Positions 33,109-43,989 of a stretch of 64,000 nucleotides of DNA are shown in pieces. Made by a program: the position numbers and the translations under genes. Source of the stretch: Brevibacillus borstelensis (GTDB taxonomy: Bacteria; Bacillota; Bacilli; Brevibacillales; Brevibacillaceae); contig NZ_RHHO01000038.1 of the NCBI RefSeq assembly GCF_003710865.1, positions 124,001-188,000 on the forward strand, in the 5' to 3' direction. Below the pieces are notes generated by a model that saw nothing but the letters and a program-made list of their open reading frames with translations, ran no database searches and had not been told where the DNA came from. Positions within the stretch are counted from its first letter, which is position 1. Every line of letters starts with the position of its first letter.

Positions 33109-34353
33109 GTGTCCAATTTACGAGAGGAAGCACTGGAACTTCACAGAAAACATCAGGGGAAACTGGAGGCTGTAACCAAGGTGCCGGTGCGCAATGCGCA
33201 CGATCTGAGCCTGGCATATTCCCCAGGTGTTGCCGAGCCTTGCAAGGAGATTTTCGACGACCCGGCGAAAGTATACGAGTACACCATGAAGGGAAACCTC
33301 GTAGCCGTTGTCAGCGACGGTACAGCCGTACTCGGACTGGGCAATATCGGACCTGAGGCCGCTATGCCGGTTATGGAGGGCAAGGCGGTCCTGTTCAAGT
33401 CGTTCGCAGGCGTTGACGCGTTCCCGATCTGCCTGAATACAACCGACGTGGACAAAATCGTCGAAACTGTAAAAATGCTGGAGCCGACCTTTGGCGGGGT
33501 AAACCTGGAAGACATCGCGGCGCCTGCCTGCTTCGAGGTAGAAGAGCGCCTGAAGCGCGAGACCAATATCCCGATCTTCCACGATGACCAGCACGGTACG
33601 GCAATCGTTACTGCTGCCGGTCTGATCAATGCCCTGCGCGTTGTCGGCAAAAAGCTGGAAGAAATCCGTGTCGTAGCCAACGGGGCCGGGGCAGCGGGGA
33701 TCGCCATCATCAAGCTTCTGTTGTCCATGGGCGTGAAGGAAGTCATCATGTGCGACACCAAAGGCATCGTGTACGAAGGCCGTACGTTCGGCATGAACCC
33801 GATCAAGGAAGAAATGGCGAAGATCACCAACCGCCAAAAGCTGGAAGGAAATCTGGCTGATGCGATGAAGGGCGCTGACGTATTCATCGGCGTTTCGGTA
33901 GCCGGCGCTGTCACGCCGGAAATGGTGAAATCGATGAACCGCGACGCGATCATCTTCGCGATGGCAAACCCGACTCCCGAGATCATGCCGGAAGAGGCGA
34001 AAGCGGCTGGGGCGGCTGTCGTCGGTACGGGCCGTTCCGACTTCCCGAACCAGGTAAACAACGTACTCGCATTCCCGGGCATTTTCCGCGGCGCGCTCGA
34101 TACGCGCGCAACAGCAATCAACGAAGAGATGAAGCTGGCAGCCGTTTACGCCATCGCCGACCTCATCTCGGCCGAAGAGCTGTCTGCGGACAAGGTAATT
34201 CCGGCTCCGTTTGACCCGCGCGTGGCTCCACAGGTAGCTGCGGCCGTGGCAAAAGCGGCGATGGAGACAGGCGTAGCTCGCCTTTCCGTCGATCCGGAGG
34301 CGATCCGCCAAAAAACGGCGGCGCTGACAGCCATTTCCTATCAAAAAGCGTAA
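33109..34353 (+). CDS. ytsJ: NAD(P)-dependent malic enzyme, YtsJ type
   Basis: A 414-aa malic enzyme that oxidatively decarboxylates malate to pyruvate. The N-terminal part has AYSPGVAEPC and KGNLVAVVSDGTAVLGLGNIG; the metal and substrate region is FHDDQHGTAIV; the Rossmann loop is VANGAGAAGIAII; ANPTPE closes the active site. Short single-domain form without the phosphotransacetylase tail, like B. subtilis YtsJ, which prefers NADP. Start GTG 33109 with GGAGTGG 5 bases upstream is preferred over ATG 33088, which has no site. Between dnaE and acc genes as in B. subtilis; it could supply NADPH for fatty acid synthesis. Confidence 0.93.
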   Translation: MSNLREEALELHRKHQGKLEAVTKVPVRNAHDLSLAYSPGVAEPCKEIFDDPAKVYEYTMKGNLVAVVSDGTAVLGLGNIGPEAAMPVMEGKAVLFKSFAGVDAFPICLNTTDVDKIVETVKMLEPTFGGVNLEDIAAPACFEVEERLKRETNIPIFHDDQHGTAIVTAAGLINALRVVGKKLEEIRVVANGAGAAGIAIIKLLLSMGVKEVIMCDTKGIVYEGRTFGMNPIKEEMAKITNRQKLEGNLADAMKGADVFIGVSVAGAVTPEMVKSMNRDAIIFAMANPTPEIMPEEAKAAGAAVVGTGRSDFPNQVNNVLAFPGIFRGALDTRATAINEEMKLAAVYAIADLISAEELSADKVIPAPFDPRVAPQVAAAVAKAAMETGVARLSVDPEAIRQKTAALTAISYQKA

Positions 34354-34375
34354 ATTGCGGACGTCATGTGACTAA

Positions 34376-34408
34376 CACCCTCCGGGACAAAGCGATCCTT
34401 GGAGGGTG
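34376..34408 (+). other. Inverted repeat between malic enzyme and regulator genes
   Basis: Perfect CACCCTCC/GGAGGGTG (34376-34383 with 34401-34408), 17-base loop, no T run. It is not a standard terminator; it may slow or process the read-through transcript. Confidence 0.5.
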
Positions 34409-34444
34409 CTTCACCGAAGGCAATCGGGGAGGAGGAGCGAAAGG

Positions 34445-35116
34445 ATGCTTGATTCGCTACAGGAGAGAAAGGTATACGAAGGCATTCTCCTGCAAATCCA
34501 TCAGATCGTTCAAGAAAAAAATTTGCGTCCTGGTGACAAGCTGCCCTCCGAGCGGGAGCTGTCCGAGCAGCTGGGTGCCGGCCGTTCGTCTGTACGCGAA
34601 GCGCTGCGGGCATTGGAACTGCTTGGCCTGATCGAAACCCGCAGGGGAGAAGGCACCTTTTTAAAGCATTACCGTCACAACCGCCTGATTGATATTCTCG
34701 GCTTTTTTATCCTCCGGGATTACAAAACGAAAAAAGATTTGATTGAGATGCGCCAGGTCCTGGAGCTGGATGCGGTTCGGATGGCTTGCCGCCGGGCTAC
34801 CGCGAAGCACTTTGAAGAAATGGAGCGGATCCTCGCTGCGGCAGAGGAGCGGATCGAACAGGGAGAAATTCCGACTGAAGAGGATTACCAGTTCCACCGC
34901 GTAATCTGCCGCTCCAGCCGCAATTCCATCCTCCACCGGATTTGGGCGCCGCTTGTGGAATACAGCGATTCTGTCCGCAGTGAATCGCTCTCCCGTGAAG
35001 GACGGGCCAGATCAGCAGTAAACGAGCATCGTCAGATCATGGAAGCGATACGAGCAGGAGACGAGGAGCAGGCTGTAGAACGGATGAGAAAGCATCTGGA
35101 AAACTCCAAGCTCTGA
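34445..35116 (+). CDS. FadR-subfamily GntR transcriptional regulator
   Basis: A 223-aa regulator. The GntR winged helix spans residues 8-75 (LRPGDKLPSERELSEQLGAGRSSVREALRALELLGLIETRRGEGTF) and a helical FCD effector domain spans about 90-215, with D and H metal-ligand positions (ELDAVRMA, FHRVIC, EHRQIMEAI). FCD regulators usually sense organic acids. GGAGGAG lies 8 bases before ATG 34445. The palindrome in the malic enzyme promoter is the obvious operator, which would make malate or a related acid the likely effector. B. subtilis lacks a gene at this point, so it is an insertion in an otherwise conserved gene order. Confidence 0.88.
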   Translation: MLDSLQERKVYEGILLQIHQIVQEKNLRPGDKLPSERELSEQLGAGRSSVREALRALELLGLIETRRGEGTFLKHYRHNRLIDILGFFILRDYKTKKDLIEMRQVLELDAVRMACRRATAKHFEEMERILAAAEERIEQGEIPTEEDYQFHRVICRSSRNSILHRIWAPLVEYSDSVRSESLSREGRARSAVNEHRQIMEAIRAGDEEQAVERMRKHLENSKL

Positions 35117-35201
35117 CTTCTCCCGGCCCGATTTGCGGCAGTTGCTGGGGCTGTGATATGATGATGCAGACCTGTATTGGACGATCAAGGAGGAAGCCAC
35201 C

Positions 35202-35384
35202 ATGTGGACGGTCATCTATATCGCTCCCAGCGAAAAAATCGCGGAACGGATACAGCAACGATTGACAGATGAAGGATTCCTGGTAAAGGTTCGCGAGGCG
35301 AAGGTCTCCAAACAGTACGAGATTCTCGTCCCCGAGAGCGAGGTACACGAAGTCCAGGAAGTACTCGGCACGATCCTTCACTGA
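35202..35384 (+). CDS. Small DUF2007-like protein upstream of accD
   Basis: A 60-aa protein with an alpha/beta pattern: a strand (WTVIYIAPS), a helix (EKIAERIQQRLTDEGF), strands (LVKVREA, QYEILVPES) and a helix (EVHEVQEVLGTIL). This resembles the DUF2007 / putative signal-transducing fold. Similar small genes precede accD in other Bacillales and are often wrongly named glutamate decarboxylase. AAGGAGGAA lies before the ATG. TTGCGG and TATGAT 18 bases apart (about 35133-35162) may be its promoter. Confidence 0.7.
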   Translation: MWTVIYIAPSEKIAERIQQRLTDEGFLVKVREAKVSKQYEILVPESEVHEVQEVLGTILH

Positions 35385-35405
35385 AGGGAAAGGTGAGGTG
35401 TAACT

Positions 35406-36314
35406 GTGCTTAAGGATCTCTTTGGTAAAAAGCGCAAATTTGCTACAGTCCCCTCGGAAACAATATCGCGTGGAACTCCCCAGGCTGACGGCGCTGTCGA
35501 AGCCGTCACAAAAGGCAAGGAAGTTCCCGAGGGACTGATGAATAAGTGTCCGCATTGCGGAACGATTCACTACTCCAAGGACCTGGAGAAGAATCTCCGC
35601 GTTTGCAAGGGATGCCAGTTCCATTTTTCGATGTCGGCGCCGGAGCGCATTGCGGCATTGCTTGACGACGGCGTGCTGACCGAAGAATTCGACACGGATT
35701 TGGTGACAGCCAACCCGCTTGGCTTCCCAGGCTACCTGGAAAAAGTGGAAAAGGATATGGAAGCGACGAATCTGAAAGAGGCAATCATGACAGGCGAAGG
35801 GCTTCTGGATGGGCAGCGCGTCATTATCGGCGTAATGGATTCGCGTTTTCGCATGGCCAGCATGGGCTCGGTCGTCGGTGAAAAAATTACGAGGGCGATC
35901 GAACAGGCTGCAGAGCGCAAGCTTCCCTTTATCCTTTTTTCGGCTTCAGGCGGTGCGCGGATGCAGGAAGGCGTGCTCAGTCTGATGCAGATGGCGAAAA
36001 CAAGCGCGGCATTGGCAAAGCTGGACCGGGAACGCCAGTTGTTCGTGTCTGTCCTGACCAACCCTACTTACGGGGGTGTCTCTGCCAGCTTTGCTTCCCT
36101 TGGCGATTACAATATTGCCGAGCCTGGAGCGATGATTGGCTTTGCCGGCAGACGCGTAATTGAGCAGACAATCCGTCAGGAGCTGCCAAAAGACTTTCAA
36201 ACAGCCGAGTTCTTGCTGAATCACGGGCAACTCGATATGGTTGTGCATCGCAAGGACATGCGCTCGACGCTATCCAAGCTCGTTGAGATGCACACGATTC
36301 GGGAGGGAGTATAA
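35406..36314 (+). CDS. accD: Acetyl-CoA carboxylase carboxyltransferase subunit beta
   Basis: A 302-aa subunit of the carboxyltransferase that moves CO2 from biotin to acetyl-CoA in fatty acid synthesis. A zinc ribbon with four cysteines at 48, 51, 67 and 70 (CPHC, CKGC) precedes the crotonase-fold domain ([44 protein letters not shown]). Start GTG 35406 after AAAGGTGAGG. It ends two bases before accA, so both subunits should be made in equal amounts. No FapR operator (TTAGTACC..) is seen upstream. Confidence 0.97.
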   Translation: MLKDLFGKKRKFATVPSETISRGTPQADGAVEAVTKGKEVPEGLMNKCPHCGTIHYSKDLEKNLRVCKGCQFHFSMSAPERIAALLDDGVLTEEFDTDLVTANPLGFPGYLEKVEKDMEATNLKEAIMTGEGLLDGQRVIIGVMDSRFRMASMGSVVGEKITRAIEQAAERKLPFILFSASGGARMQEGVLSLMQMAKTSAALAKLDRERQLFVSVLTNPTYGGVSASFASLGDYNIAEPGAMIGFAGRRVIEQTIRQELPKDFQTAEFLLNHGQLDMVVHRKDMRSTLSKLVEMHTIREGV

Positions 36315-36316
36315 AG

Positions 36317-37273
36317 ATGGCGAACGAACTTCCCTTTGAAAAACCATTGGTGGAGTTGCAGGATAAAATCAAGGAATTGCGCAGGTTCACCGAAGAAAAA
36401 GGGATTGATTTTTCCGAAGAAGTAGCGCGGTTGGAGCAGAAGGCCAAGGATTTGGCCGAACAGATCTACGGAAGCCTGACGCCGTGGCAGCGCGTACAGC
36501 TCGCCCGTCACCCGGAGCGACCCACCACATTGGACTACATTGATCATATTTTTACTGATTTTCTGGAAGTGCACGGTGATCGTTTATTCGGAGACGACCT
36601 GGCGATTGTCGGGGGCATTGCCAAGCTGGACGGACGTCCGGTTACCATTGTCGGGCACCAAAAAGGCAAAGATACAAAGGACAACATCAAGCGCAATTTC
36701 GGTATGGCCCATCCCGAAGGCTACCGCAAAGCGCTCCGCATCATGCAGCAGGCTGACAAATTTGGCCGTCCGATCATCTGCTTCATCAACACCTCGGGGG
36801 CGTATCCGGGGAAAGCGGCGGAGGAGCGGGGGCAAAGCGAAGCGATTGCCCGCAACCTGTTGGAGATGGCGAGATTTCGCGTGCCGATCATCTGTGTCGT
36901 GATCGGTGAAGGCGGCAGCGGCGGAGCTTTGGCGATCGGAGTGGGGAACCGCGTCTATATGCTGGAGAATTCCTATTACTCCGTGATCGCACCGGAAAGC
37001 GCGGCGGCCATTCTGTGGAGAGATGCCAGTCTGGCGATGCGCGCGGCGGAAACGATGAAGATCACGGCTCCCGATCTGAAGGAGCTGGGAGTTATCGAGG
37101 ACATCATCGAGGAGCCGTTTGGCGGCGCTCACCGCGATGTGATGCTGCAAGCTTCTCTCGTCAAGGCCAAGCTGCTGGAAGGGCTGAAACAGCTAGAACA
37201 GCTCAGTCCAGAAGAATTGATACAGGATCGTTACGAGAAATTTAAACAGATCGGTTCTTACGCCTCCCTCTAA
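36317..37273 (+). CDS. accA: Acetyl-CoA carboxylase carboxyltransferase subunit alpha
   Basis: A 318-aa alpha subunit. N-terminal helix region ([21 protein letters not shown]), then the carboxyltransferase domain with [47 protein letters not shown] and the glycine-rich oxyanion site [14 protein letters not shown]. Usual length. GGGAGG lies before the ATG. Forms the A2B2 transferase with AccD. Its stop codon is inside the following terminator. Confidence 0.97.
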   Translation: MANELPFEKPLVELQDKIKELRRFTEEKGIDFSEEVARLEQKAKDLAEQIYGSLTPWQRVQLARHPERPTTLDYIDHIFTDFLEVHGDRLFGDDLAIVGGIAKLDGRPVTIVGHQKGKDTKDNIKRNFGMAHPEGYRKALRIMQQADKFGRPIICFINTSGAYPGKAAEERGQSEAIARNLLEMARFRVPIICVVIGEGGSGGALAIGVGNRVYMLENSYYSVIAPESAAAILWRDASLAMRAAETMKITAPDLKELGVIEDIIEEPFGGAHRDVMLQASLVKAKLLEGLKQLEQLSPEELIQDRYEKFKQIGSYASL

Positions 37274-37299
37274 AATGGGGGGCGCTTTTTGCTTTTTTC
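37261..37299 (+). terminator. Terminator of accDA
   Basis: Stem CGCCTCCC/GGGGGGCG (37261-37268 with 37277-37284; one T-G pair), then CTTTTTGCTTTTTT. Confidence 0.82.
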
Positions 37300-37403
37300 T
37301 GTCGATAAAATCTGATACAATCGTATTCGTAACCGGGACTTGTCAGATCTTTCTAAAAGTATAGCACATTGCTCCCGTGAGTGTAACAGATATGTCCTTG
37401 TGA

Positions 37404-38453
<1,050 letters not shown>

Positions 38454-38484
38454 TCGGGAGCACATAGCTTAGGAGGGACTTCTT

Positions 38485-40239
38485 GTGTTACGTAAAGCAA
38501 AAATCGTTTGTACCATTGGACCTGCCAGCGAATCAGTCGAGACGCTGAAAAAACTGATTCACGCAGGAATGAACGTAGCTCGGCTAAATTTTTCCCACGG
38601 CTCGCATGAAGAGCACGCCGCGCGCATCGTGAATATTCGCCGTGCGTGCGAGGAGACAGGCAAACAGGTAGCGATCCTGCTGGATACCAAAGGGCCGGAG
38701 ATTCGGACAGGCACACTCGGTGTAGACTCTGTCGAGCTGGTCGAAGGGAATCGGATGATCCTGACGACAGAGGAAGTGGCAGGCACAGCCGAACGCGTCT
38801 CCATTACATATGCGGAGCTTCCCCGCGACGTAAAGGCTGGAGACACGATCCTGATCGACGACGGCTTGATCGGACTTTTTGTAGAAAAAGTAGAAGGCAA
38901 CGAAATTGTGTGCGAGATCAAAAACGGCGGTACACTGAAGAGCAAAAAGGGTGTCAATGTGCCCGGCGTCAAGATCAATCTGCCGGGCATTACGGAGAAG
39001 GACGCACAGGATATTGTGTTCGGCATCGAGCAAGGCGTAGATTTTATCGCAGCTTCGTTTGTCCGCAAGGCATCGGACATTCTGGAAATCCGCGAGATTT
39101 TGGAGCGTCATCATGCCAAAATCGACATCATCGCCAAGATCGAGAACCAGGAAGGCGTAGACAATGTCGATGAAATTCTCGCTGTTGCCGACGGCTTGAT
39201 GGTGGCGCGCGGCGACCTTGGCGTCGAGATTCCGGCAGAAGAAGTGCCGCTCGTACAGAAACAGCTGATCAAGAAATGCAACGATCTGGGGAAACCGGTG
39301 ATTACCGCTACCCAAATGCTCGATTCCATGCAGCGGAACCCGCGTCCGACAAGGGCCGAGGCAAGCGATGTGGCGAACGCCATCTTTGACGGCACCGACG
39401 CGATCATGCTCTCCGGCGAAACGGCAGCAGGGAAGTATCCGGTCGAGTCTGTGGAGACGATGAACCGGATCGCGGTCAGAGCGGAACAAGAGCTGAACTA
39501 CCGGGAAATTCTGTTTGCTCACGCGGTGCAAAAACAGGTGACGATCACGGACGCCATCAGCCAGGCGGTGTCAAATGCGGCGCTGGATCTGGACGCGGCA
39601 GCGGTGATTACGGCTACCGAAAGCGGACACACTGCCCGAATGGTGTCCAAATATCGTCCGAAGGCCCCGATCGTGGCGGTCACTCCGCATGAGAGCGTCA
39701 TGCGCCGACTGGCCCTGGTCAACGGTGTGTATCCGGTGCTCGGAACAGTAGCCAATACAACGGATGAGATGCTGGAGCTGTCCGTGCAGAAATCACTGGA
39801 GGCCGGCTTCGTTCGCCACGGCGATTTGGTCGTGATTACGGCAGGCGTTCCGGTACGGGAGGTCGGAACCACCAATCTGATGAAAATCCACGTAATTGGC
39901 GACATTGTAGCGAAAGGGCAGGGAATCGGCCGCAAAATCGTGAGTGGCAAGGTTGTCGTTGCCCGTTCGGCTGCTGAAGCATTGGAAAAGACCGAAGCGG
40001 GGAGCGTTCTCGTGATGATCGGGACAGACTCCGATATGGTGCCTGCATTTGAAAAAGCGGGGGCAGTTATTACGGAAGAGGGAGGACTAACGTCCCATGC
40101 CGCAATCGTCGGGTTGAACCTCAACGTACCGGTCATCGTAGGCGTCAAAAAGGTTACGGACTTGCTGAAAGACGGTCAAACCGTGACTGTTGATGCAGAG
40201 CGTGGCCACATTTACACCGGACATGCACGCGTACTGTAG
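38485..40239 (+). CDS. pyk: Pyruvate kinase with C-terminal PEP-utilizer domain
   Basis: A 584-aa pyruvate kinase. The barrel starts with [13 protein letters not shown] and contains the K/E/D site [21 protein letters not shown] near residues 238-258 and [37 protein letters not shown]; the allosteric C-domain ends near 470. An extra domain of about 110 residues carries the TSHA-type motif [21 protein letters not shown], as in Bacillus and Geobacillus enzymes. Start GTG 38485 after AGGAGGG. Confidence 0.97.
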   Translation: MLRKAKIVCTIGPASESVETLKKLIHAGMNVARLNFSHGSHEEHAARIVNIRRACEETGKQVAILLDTKGPEIRTGTLGVDSVELVEGNRMILTTEEVAGTAERVSITYAELPRDVKAGDTILIDDGLIGLFVEKVEGNEIVCEIKNGGTLKSKKGVNVPGVKINLPGITEKDAQDIVFGIEQGVDFIAASFVRKASDILEIREILERHHAKIDIIAKIENQEGVDNVDEILAVADGLMVARGDLGVEIPAEEVPLVQKQLIKKCNDLGKPVITATQMLDSMQRNPRPTRAEASDVANAIFDGTDAIMLSGETAAGKYPVESVETMNRIAVRAEQELNYREILFAHAVQKQVTITDAISQAVSNAALDLDAAAVITATESGHTARMVSKYRPKAPIVAVTPHESVMRRLALVNGVYPVLGTVANTTDEMLELSVQKSLEAGFVRHGDLVVITAGVPVREVGTTNLMKIHVIGDIVAKGQGIGRKIVSGKVVVARSAAEALEKTEAGSVLVMIGTDSDMVPAFEKAGAVITEEGGLTSHAAIVGLNLNVPVIVGVKKVTDLLKDGQTVTVDAERGHIYTGHARVL

Positions 40240-40271
40240 GAACTAGGCAAAAGTGTTTTCCATATAATGGG

Positions 40272-40300
40272 GAGAGGGTGCCGATATGTACCCTCTCTTT
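40272..40300 (+). terminator. Terminator of pfkA-pyk
   Basis: Perfect 8-bp stem GAGAGGGT/ACCCTCTC (40272-40279 with 40290-40297), followed by only three T, so moderate strength. Confidence 0.65.
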
Positions 40301-40520
40301 GTCGTGCTTGTTGTCTATCTTCCGCTGGTAGTCTATAGGAGAAAAGTATGGTTTGTTCGAGGCAGGAAGTGAGTATTTTGTGTCGCACGCTTGTCCAATT
40401 AGGAATATGTTCCTATCGGACGAGGGGTGCCAATCACAATTTTATCTGGTAAAATTGGATTTTCGCCTGCTCTTGATCGTCTGTCAGCAAAAGCTTGTCA
40501 AGTCCTGTTTTTTGCGGAAA
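40301..40520. other. Non-coding region before the nrdJ promoter
   Basis: No credible gene. A 70-codon frame at 40353-40565 has poor composition and runs into the NrdR sites. No cobalamin riboswitch elements (B12 box) are recognisable. Confidence 0.5.
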
Positions 40521-40580
40521 ACACAATATATTGTGTTGTCGAAAAATCTTTCGCACAATATATAGAAAAATCTATTGTGT
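40521..40580 (+). promoter_or_regulatory. Paired NrdR boxes over the nrdJ promoter
   Basis: ACACAATATATTGTGT (40521-40536) is a perfect NrdR box; GCACAATATATAGAAA (40553-40568) is a second, degenerate box starting 32 bases later, three helical turns, the standard spacing. ATTGTGT at 40574-40580 adds a half site. A promoter TTGTCG (40536-40541), 17 bases, TATATA (40559-40564) places the two boxes on the -35 and -10. Confidence 0.88.
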
Positions 40581-40699
40581 TTTTGGGGGAAACATAGTTA
40601 ACTAGAAAGAGAGATTGCAAGACAAGATGTGGGCACAAGCGCGTAGCTACGGACAGGTACATCGGACGTAGTTTGGCTATATCAGAAGGAGGAACCGAA

Positions 40700-42955
40700 A
40701 TGCTGGCAACAGAAACAAGAACCCGTTTTCTGCGGGATGATTTCCTGAATCAATACCCGGATTTTCCGTTACATATGAACCCGTTGGGGCAATTTGTCTA
40801 CTATCGCACCTACTCCCGGTTTATCCCTGAGCTCGGCAGACGCGAGACGTGGAAAGAAACCTGCCGTCGTTCGATCGACTACAATATGAAGCTGGCTTAC
40901 CAGCATATGATTAAAATCGGACTCACCCCTGATCTGCGTGAATTGGAGACAGAGGCCGAGGGTCTGTTTGACAACATGTTCAACCTGAAGCAATTCCTGT
41001 CCGGACGCACACTTTGGGTTGGCGGCGCGGAAAATGGCGTAGCCGATCTGTATCCGCTGGCCAATTTCAACTGCTCCTTCCTGAACATCAAATCCTGGGA
41101 AGATTTGTGCGACCTCTTTTACCTGCTGCTGGTGGGAACAGGAGTGGGCTTCAAGTGCACAAAGCAAATGGCTGAAGGCTTGGCTCCGATCCGGACGAAT
41201 GTCACTCTGCTTTCTTCCGAGTACAAGCCGCTGCCGATGCATCAGCGACTGGAGCGCTCCGAGCTGAAGGTGCTGGGGAACGGATACGCCAAAATTTACG
41301 TTGGCGACAGCAAGGAAGGCTGGGTCGAATCGCTCCGCCACTATCTGCATATTTTGACCGACCCTGCATATGAGCAAATTCATACTGTCAAGATTTCCTA
41401 TAACAGCGTACGGCCAAAAGGCGAGCGCCTGAAGCGTTTTGGCGGAACTGCCAGCGGCCATGAACCGCTTCGCGAAATGTTCGAAGGCATCGACAAGGTG
41501 CTGAAAAACCAGATTGACGCTTCCCTTGATCCGATCGAAGTCGACGAGAAAGGCTACGGCAAGATTCGCCCGATCCACGTCCTCGATATCGGCAATCTGA
41601 TCGGCGCAAACGTCGTTGTGGGCGGCGTTCGCCGTACGGCAGAGATCTTCCTGTTCGACCACGATGACTATGAGTGCCTGTTTGCCAAATACGGCATCAA
41701 CGGCTTCTGGACAGAGCAGCAGATCGCCCATCACCAAAAAGTGGGAGAGCTGCTCGGCGACAAAAAGCCTTCCTGGTTTGACAACATCCAAAAGGTGGGC
41801 GACGGCCGTTTCGGTCTGGATCACCGCCGCATGTCCAACAACTCGATCGCGTTCAACCAAATGCCGAGCCGCGAGTTCCTGCATCTCGTATTCACGATGA
41901 TGCAGCTGGAGGGCGAACCGGGCTTCGTCAATCTGGAGGAAGCCAACCGCCGCCGTCCGAATGCGGAAGGCCTCAATCCTTGCGCCGAAATCCTGCTGGA
42001 CTCTTACGGCGTGTGCAACCTGACGACTGTCAACCTGGTCCAATTTGTAAAAGAGAGTCCGGACGGCTCCAAATACCTCGATCTGGACGGACTTCTGGAT
42101 GCACAGCGCAAATCGGCACGTGCCGGCCTGCGCATGACTCTGGTGACGCTCGAATTGCCTCACTGGGATGTCGTTCAACAGCGCGACAGACTGCTGGGAA
42201 CCTCTCTGACAGGCGTCAAGGATGCGATCGCATCGCTGGGATATACGGAGGAACAAGAAGTCGAGCTGCTCCGCCTGCTCGGCAATGCAGCCCGCGAAGA
42301 GGCCGACCGTTATGCATATGAGCTGCGAGTCAACTCGCCGCTGCTGGTGACAACAGTAAAGCCGGAAGGAACGCTCTCCCAGGTAGCTGGAGGCGTGTCC
42401 AGCGGTCTGCACTGGTCGCATTCTCCGTACTACATTCGCCGGATTCGGATCAATGCCGAAGATCCGTTGGCAAAAGCGGTTCAGACTTTGGGCTGGACGG
42501 TTCATCCCGAGGTGGGGACGCCTGGGGAAACCCATGAGGAGCGCATGGCTAATGCCCGTACGCTGGTAATCGATTTCCCGGTTGCTTCCGGTGCGCGCGA
42601 GACGAAAAATGAAGTAAACGCCAAACGCCAGTTTGACACCTACTTCCGTTTCCAAAAAGAGTACACGGAGCACAACTCGTCCAACACCATTACCGTCCGT
42701 CCAGAGGAGTGGGACGAGGTAGAGGAGATCGTCTACAGCAATTGGGACAACTTCGTCGGGGTATCCTTCCTGCAGCTGGACGGAGGAACCTATCAACTGG
42801 CGCCTTACGAAGCGTGCACGAAAGAACAGTACGAAGCGCTCAAGGCGAGCATGAAGCCGTTTGATCCGGCGATTCTGCAAATGTTCGAAAGAGGGGGAGA
42901 CTCCGATCTTTCGACGGCAGATTCGTGCGAGACAGGGGCTTGCCCGATTCGTTAA
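40700..42955 (+). CDS. nrdJ: Adenosylcobalamin-dependent ribonucleoside-triphosphate reductase (class II)
   Basis: A 751-aa monomeric class II reductase like that of Lactobacillus leichmannii (739 aa). Radical-site region [22 protein letters not shown] near residues 434-455, the upstream redox cysteine in [10 protein letters not shown] near 121-130, GVGFKC in the allosteric insert region, and the C-terminal shuttle pair CETGAC in the last nine residues. It reduces ribonucleoside triphosphates using coenzyme B12 without oxygen dependence. Start ATG 40700 with AGAAGGAGG 7 bases upstream. Controlled by the NrdR boxes at 40521-40580. Confidence 0.95.
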   Translation: MLATETRTRFLRDDFLNQYPDFPLHMNPLGQFVYYRTYSRFIPELGRRETWKETCRRSIDYNMKLAYQHMIKIGLTPDLRELETEAEGLFDNMFNLKQFLSGRTLWVGGAENGVADLYPLANFNCSFLNIKSWEDLCDLFYLLLVGTGVGFKCTKQMAEGLAPIRTNVTLLSSEYKPLPMHQRLERSELKVLGNGYAKIYVGDSKEGWVESLRHYLHILTDPAYEQIHTVKISYNSVRPKGERLKRFGGTASGHEPLREMFEGIDKVLKNQIDASLDPIEVDEKGYGKIRPIHVLDIGNLIGANVVVGGVRRTAEIFLFDHDDYECLFAKYGINGFWTEQQIAHHQKVGELLGDKKPSWFDNIQKVGDGRFGLDHRRMSNNSIAFNQMPSREFLHLVFTMMQLEGEPGFVNLEEANRRRPNAEGLNPCAEILLDSYGVCNLTTVNLVQFVKESPDGSKYLDLDGLLDAQRKSARAGLRMTLVTLELPHWDVVQQRDRLLGTSLTGVKDAIASLGYTEEQEVELLRLLGNAAREEADRYAYELRVNSPLLVTTVKPEGTLSQVAGGVSSGLHWSHSPYYIRRIRINAEDPLAKAVQTLGWTVHPEVGTPGETHEERMANARTLVIDFPVASGARETKNEVNAKRQFDTYFRFQKEYTEHNSSNTITVRPEEWDEVEEIVYSNWDNFVGVSFLQLDGGTYQLAPYEACTKEQYEALKASMKPFDPAILQMFERGGDSDLSTADSCETGACPIR

Positions 42956-42975
42956 TCGCATACATGGATATGAAG

Positions 42976-43018
42976 AAACCGGAGCCAGAACGGCGCAATC
43001 GTTCTGCTCCGGTTTTTG
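42976..43018. terminator. Terminator between nrdJ and the Nudix gene
   Basis: AAACCGGAGC/GCTCCGGTTT (42976-42985 with 43006-43015) with inner CAGAACG/CGTTCTG pairing, then TT on the plus strand. Serves nrdJ and possibly the convergent gene. Confidence 0.85.
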
Positions 43019-43795
43019 CTATTGCGGTGCGGCTGTCGGTTCTTCCATCCGGTAGATCAGCTCATAGGGGGACAGCCGAAACATCTCCAAGCAGATAGAG
43101 CCTTTTGTCAGGGCGTCGAGCGTACGGCTGGCCAGTTGGGGACGGGTGATGTATTCATGCAGGTTTTCCTCTGTCAGTTTGACAAAACGGACATCTGTGG
43201 TCTCCTCCGATGTCTGCAAGCAGCCCCCGATGGCGACTCCGCGAAAGCCGACAGCGACGATGGCGCTGCTTACGTTGTGATAGACTCCGGTGATGCCCGT
43301 GAGCCGGGCTTCGATGCCGGATTCCTCTCTGATTTCCCTGATGACAGCATCCAGCAGACTCTCGCCGACCTCTACCTGTCCGCCGGGCAGCTCCCATGTA
43401 TCCTGACGATTTCGGGCCTTCACCAGGAGGACCTCGCCGTCGTCGTTCGTGATATAGCCGAAAGCTGCCACGATGTGCTTGGGCGGGTTGTAGGTGCTGG
43501 CAGGAATCAGGAAGTCCTGTTTGCATGACAGGTACAACGGTTCGAGGCTGTTGCGCTTTTCTTGAGCCAGGCGATGCAGTTCGTCAGACTTGACAGCGTT
43601 CTCGATTCTTTCATACGCTTCCATGCTGTCGTACTCCCAGATGGCAGTCACTTCGTCGCCGCGCTCTGTCGACCATCGTCCGACCAGCCGGGCACCGTGC
43701 TTGAGCTGGGCAGGGAGCAGGTATTCTTGGAAAAATGACTGAAATGCCGCTTGTCTGGCTGGATCAATTTGATAGGTACGTCGGCGGTACAGCAT
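43019..43795 (-). CDS. NIPSNAP-Nudix fusion hydrolase
   Basis: A 258-aa protein with two domains. Residues 1-100 form a NIPSNAP-like ferredoxin fold (MLYRRRTYQIDPARQAAF, ARLVGRWSTERGDEVTAIWEYDSMEAYERI). Residues about 120-240 form a Nudix domain with a complete Nudix box GGQVEVGESLLDAVIREIREESG near 157-179 (G5xE7xREUxEExG). It should hydrolyse a nucleoside diphosphate-linked substrate; which one is not visible. Start ATG 43795 follows GAGAAGGGA; the longer frame to 43933 has no site. Confidence 0.85.
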   Translation of the reverse strand: MLYRRRTYQIDPARQAAFQSFFQEYLLPAQLKHGARLVGRWSTERGDEVTAIWEYDSMEAYERIENAVKSDELHRLAQEKRNSLEPLYLSCKQDFLIPASTYNPPKHIVAAFGYITNDDGEVLLVKARNRQDTWELPGGQVEVGESLLDAVIREIREESGIEARLTGITGVYHNVSSAIVAVGFRGVAIGGCLQTSEETTDVRFVKLTEENLHEYITRPQLASRTLDALTKGSICLEMFRLSPYELIYRMEEPTAAPQ

Positions 43796-43989
43796 TTGAT
43801 CCCTTCTCTCTTTTTCTATTTTTTCCAACTGTATGATAGACGCAACAGTGCAAAAACCGTTTCCCGGATGGAGCCGCCGGGTTGGGAAAGAAGCGGAATG
43901 ACGAAAGGGCGACGCCGATAATCGAGTCGGCAAAAGAAGTAGAAAAGGTGTTGTCTGTGATACAATAAGGATAGAAAGGGGCGATCGCG

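Noticed and set aside
34376-34408. Terminator after malic enzyme
   Set aside because: Good stem but a 17-base loop and no T run, so read-through into the regulator gene is likely.
35117-35405. FapR operator upstream of accD
   Set aside because: No TTAGTACC-type palindrome found.
40353-40565. 70-codon frame upstream of nrdJ
   Set aside because: Overlaps the promoter and NrdR boxes, has odd composition and no good ribosome binding site.
40580-40699. Cobalamin riboswitch before the B12-dependent reductase
   Set aside because: No B12 box or recognisable conserved core; only a short CTACG/CGTAG pairing is present.
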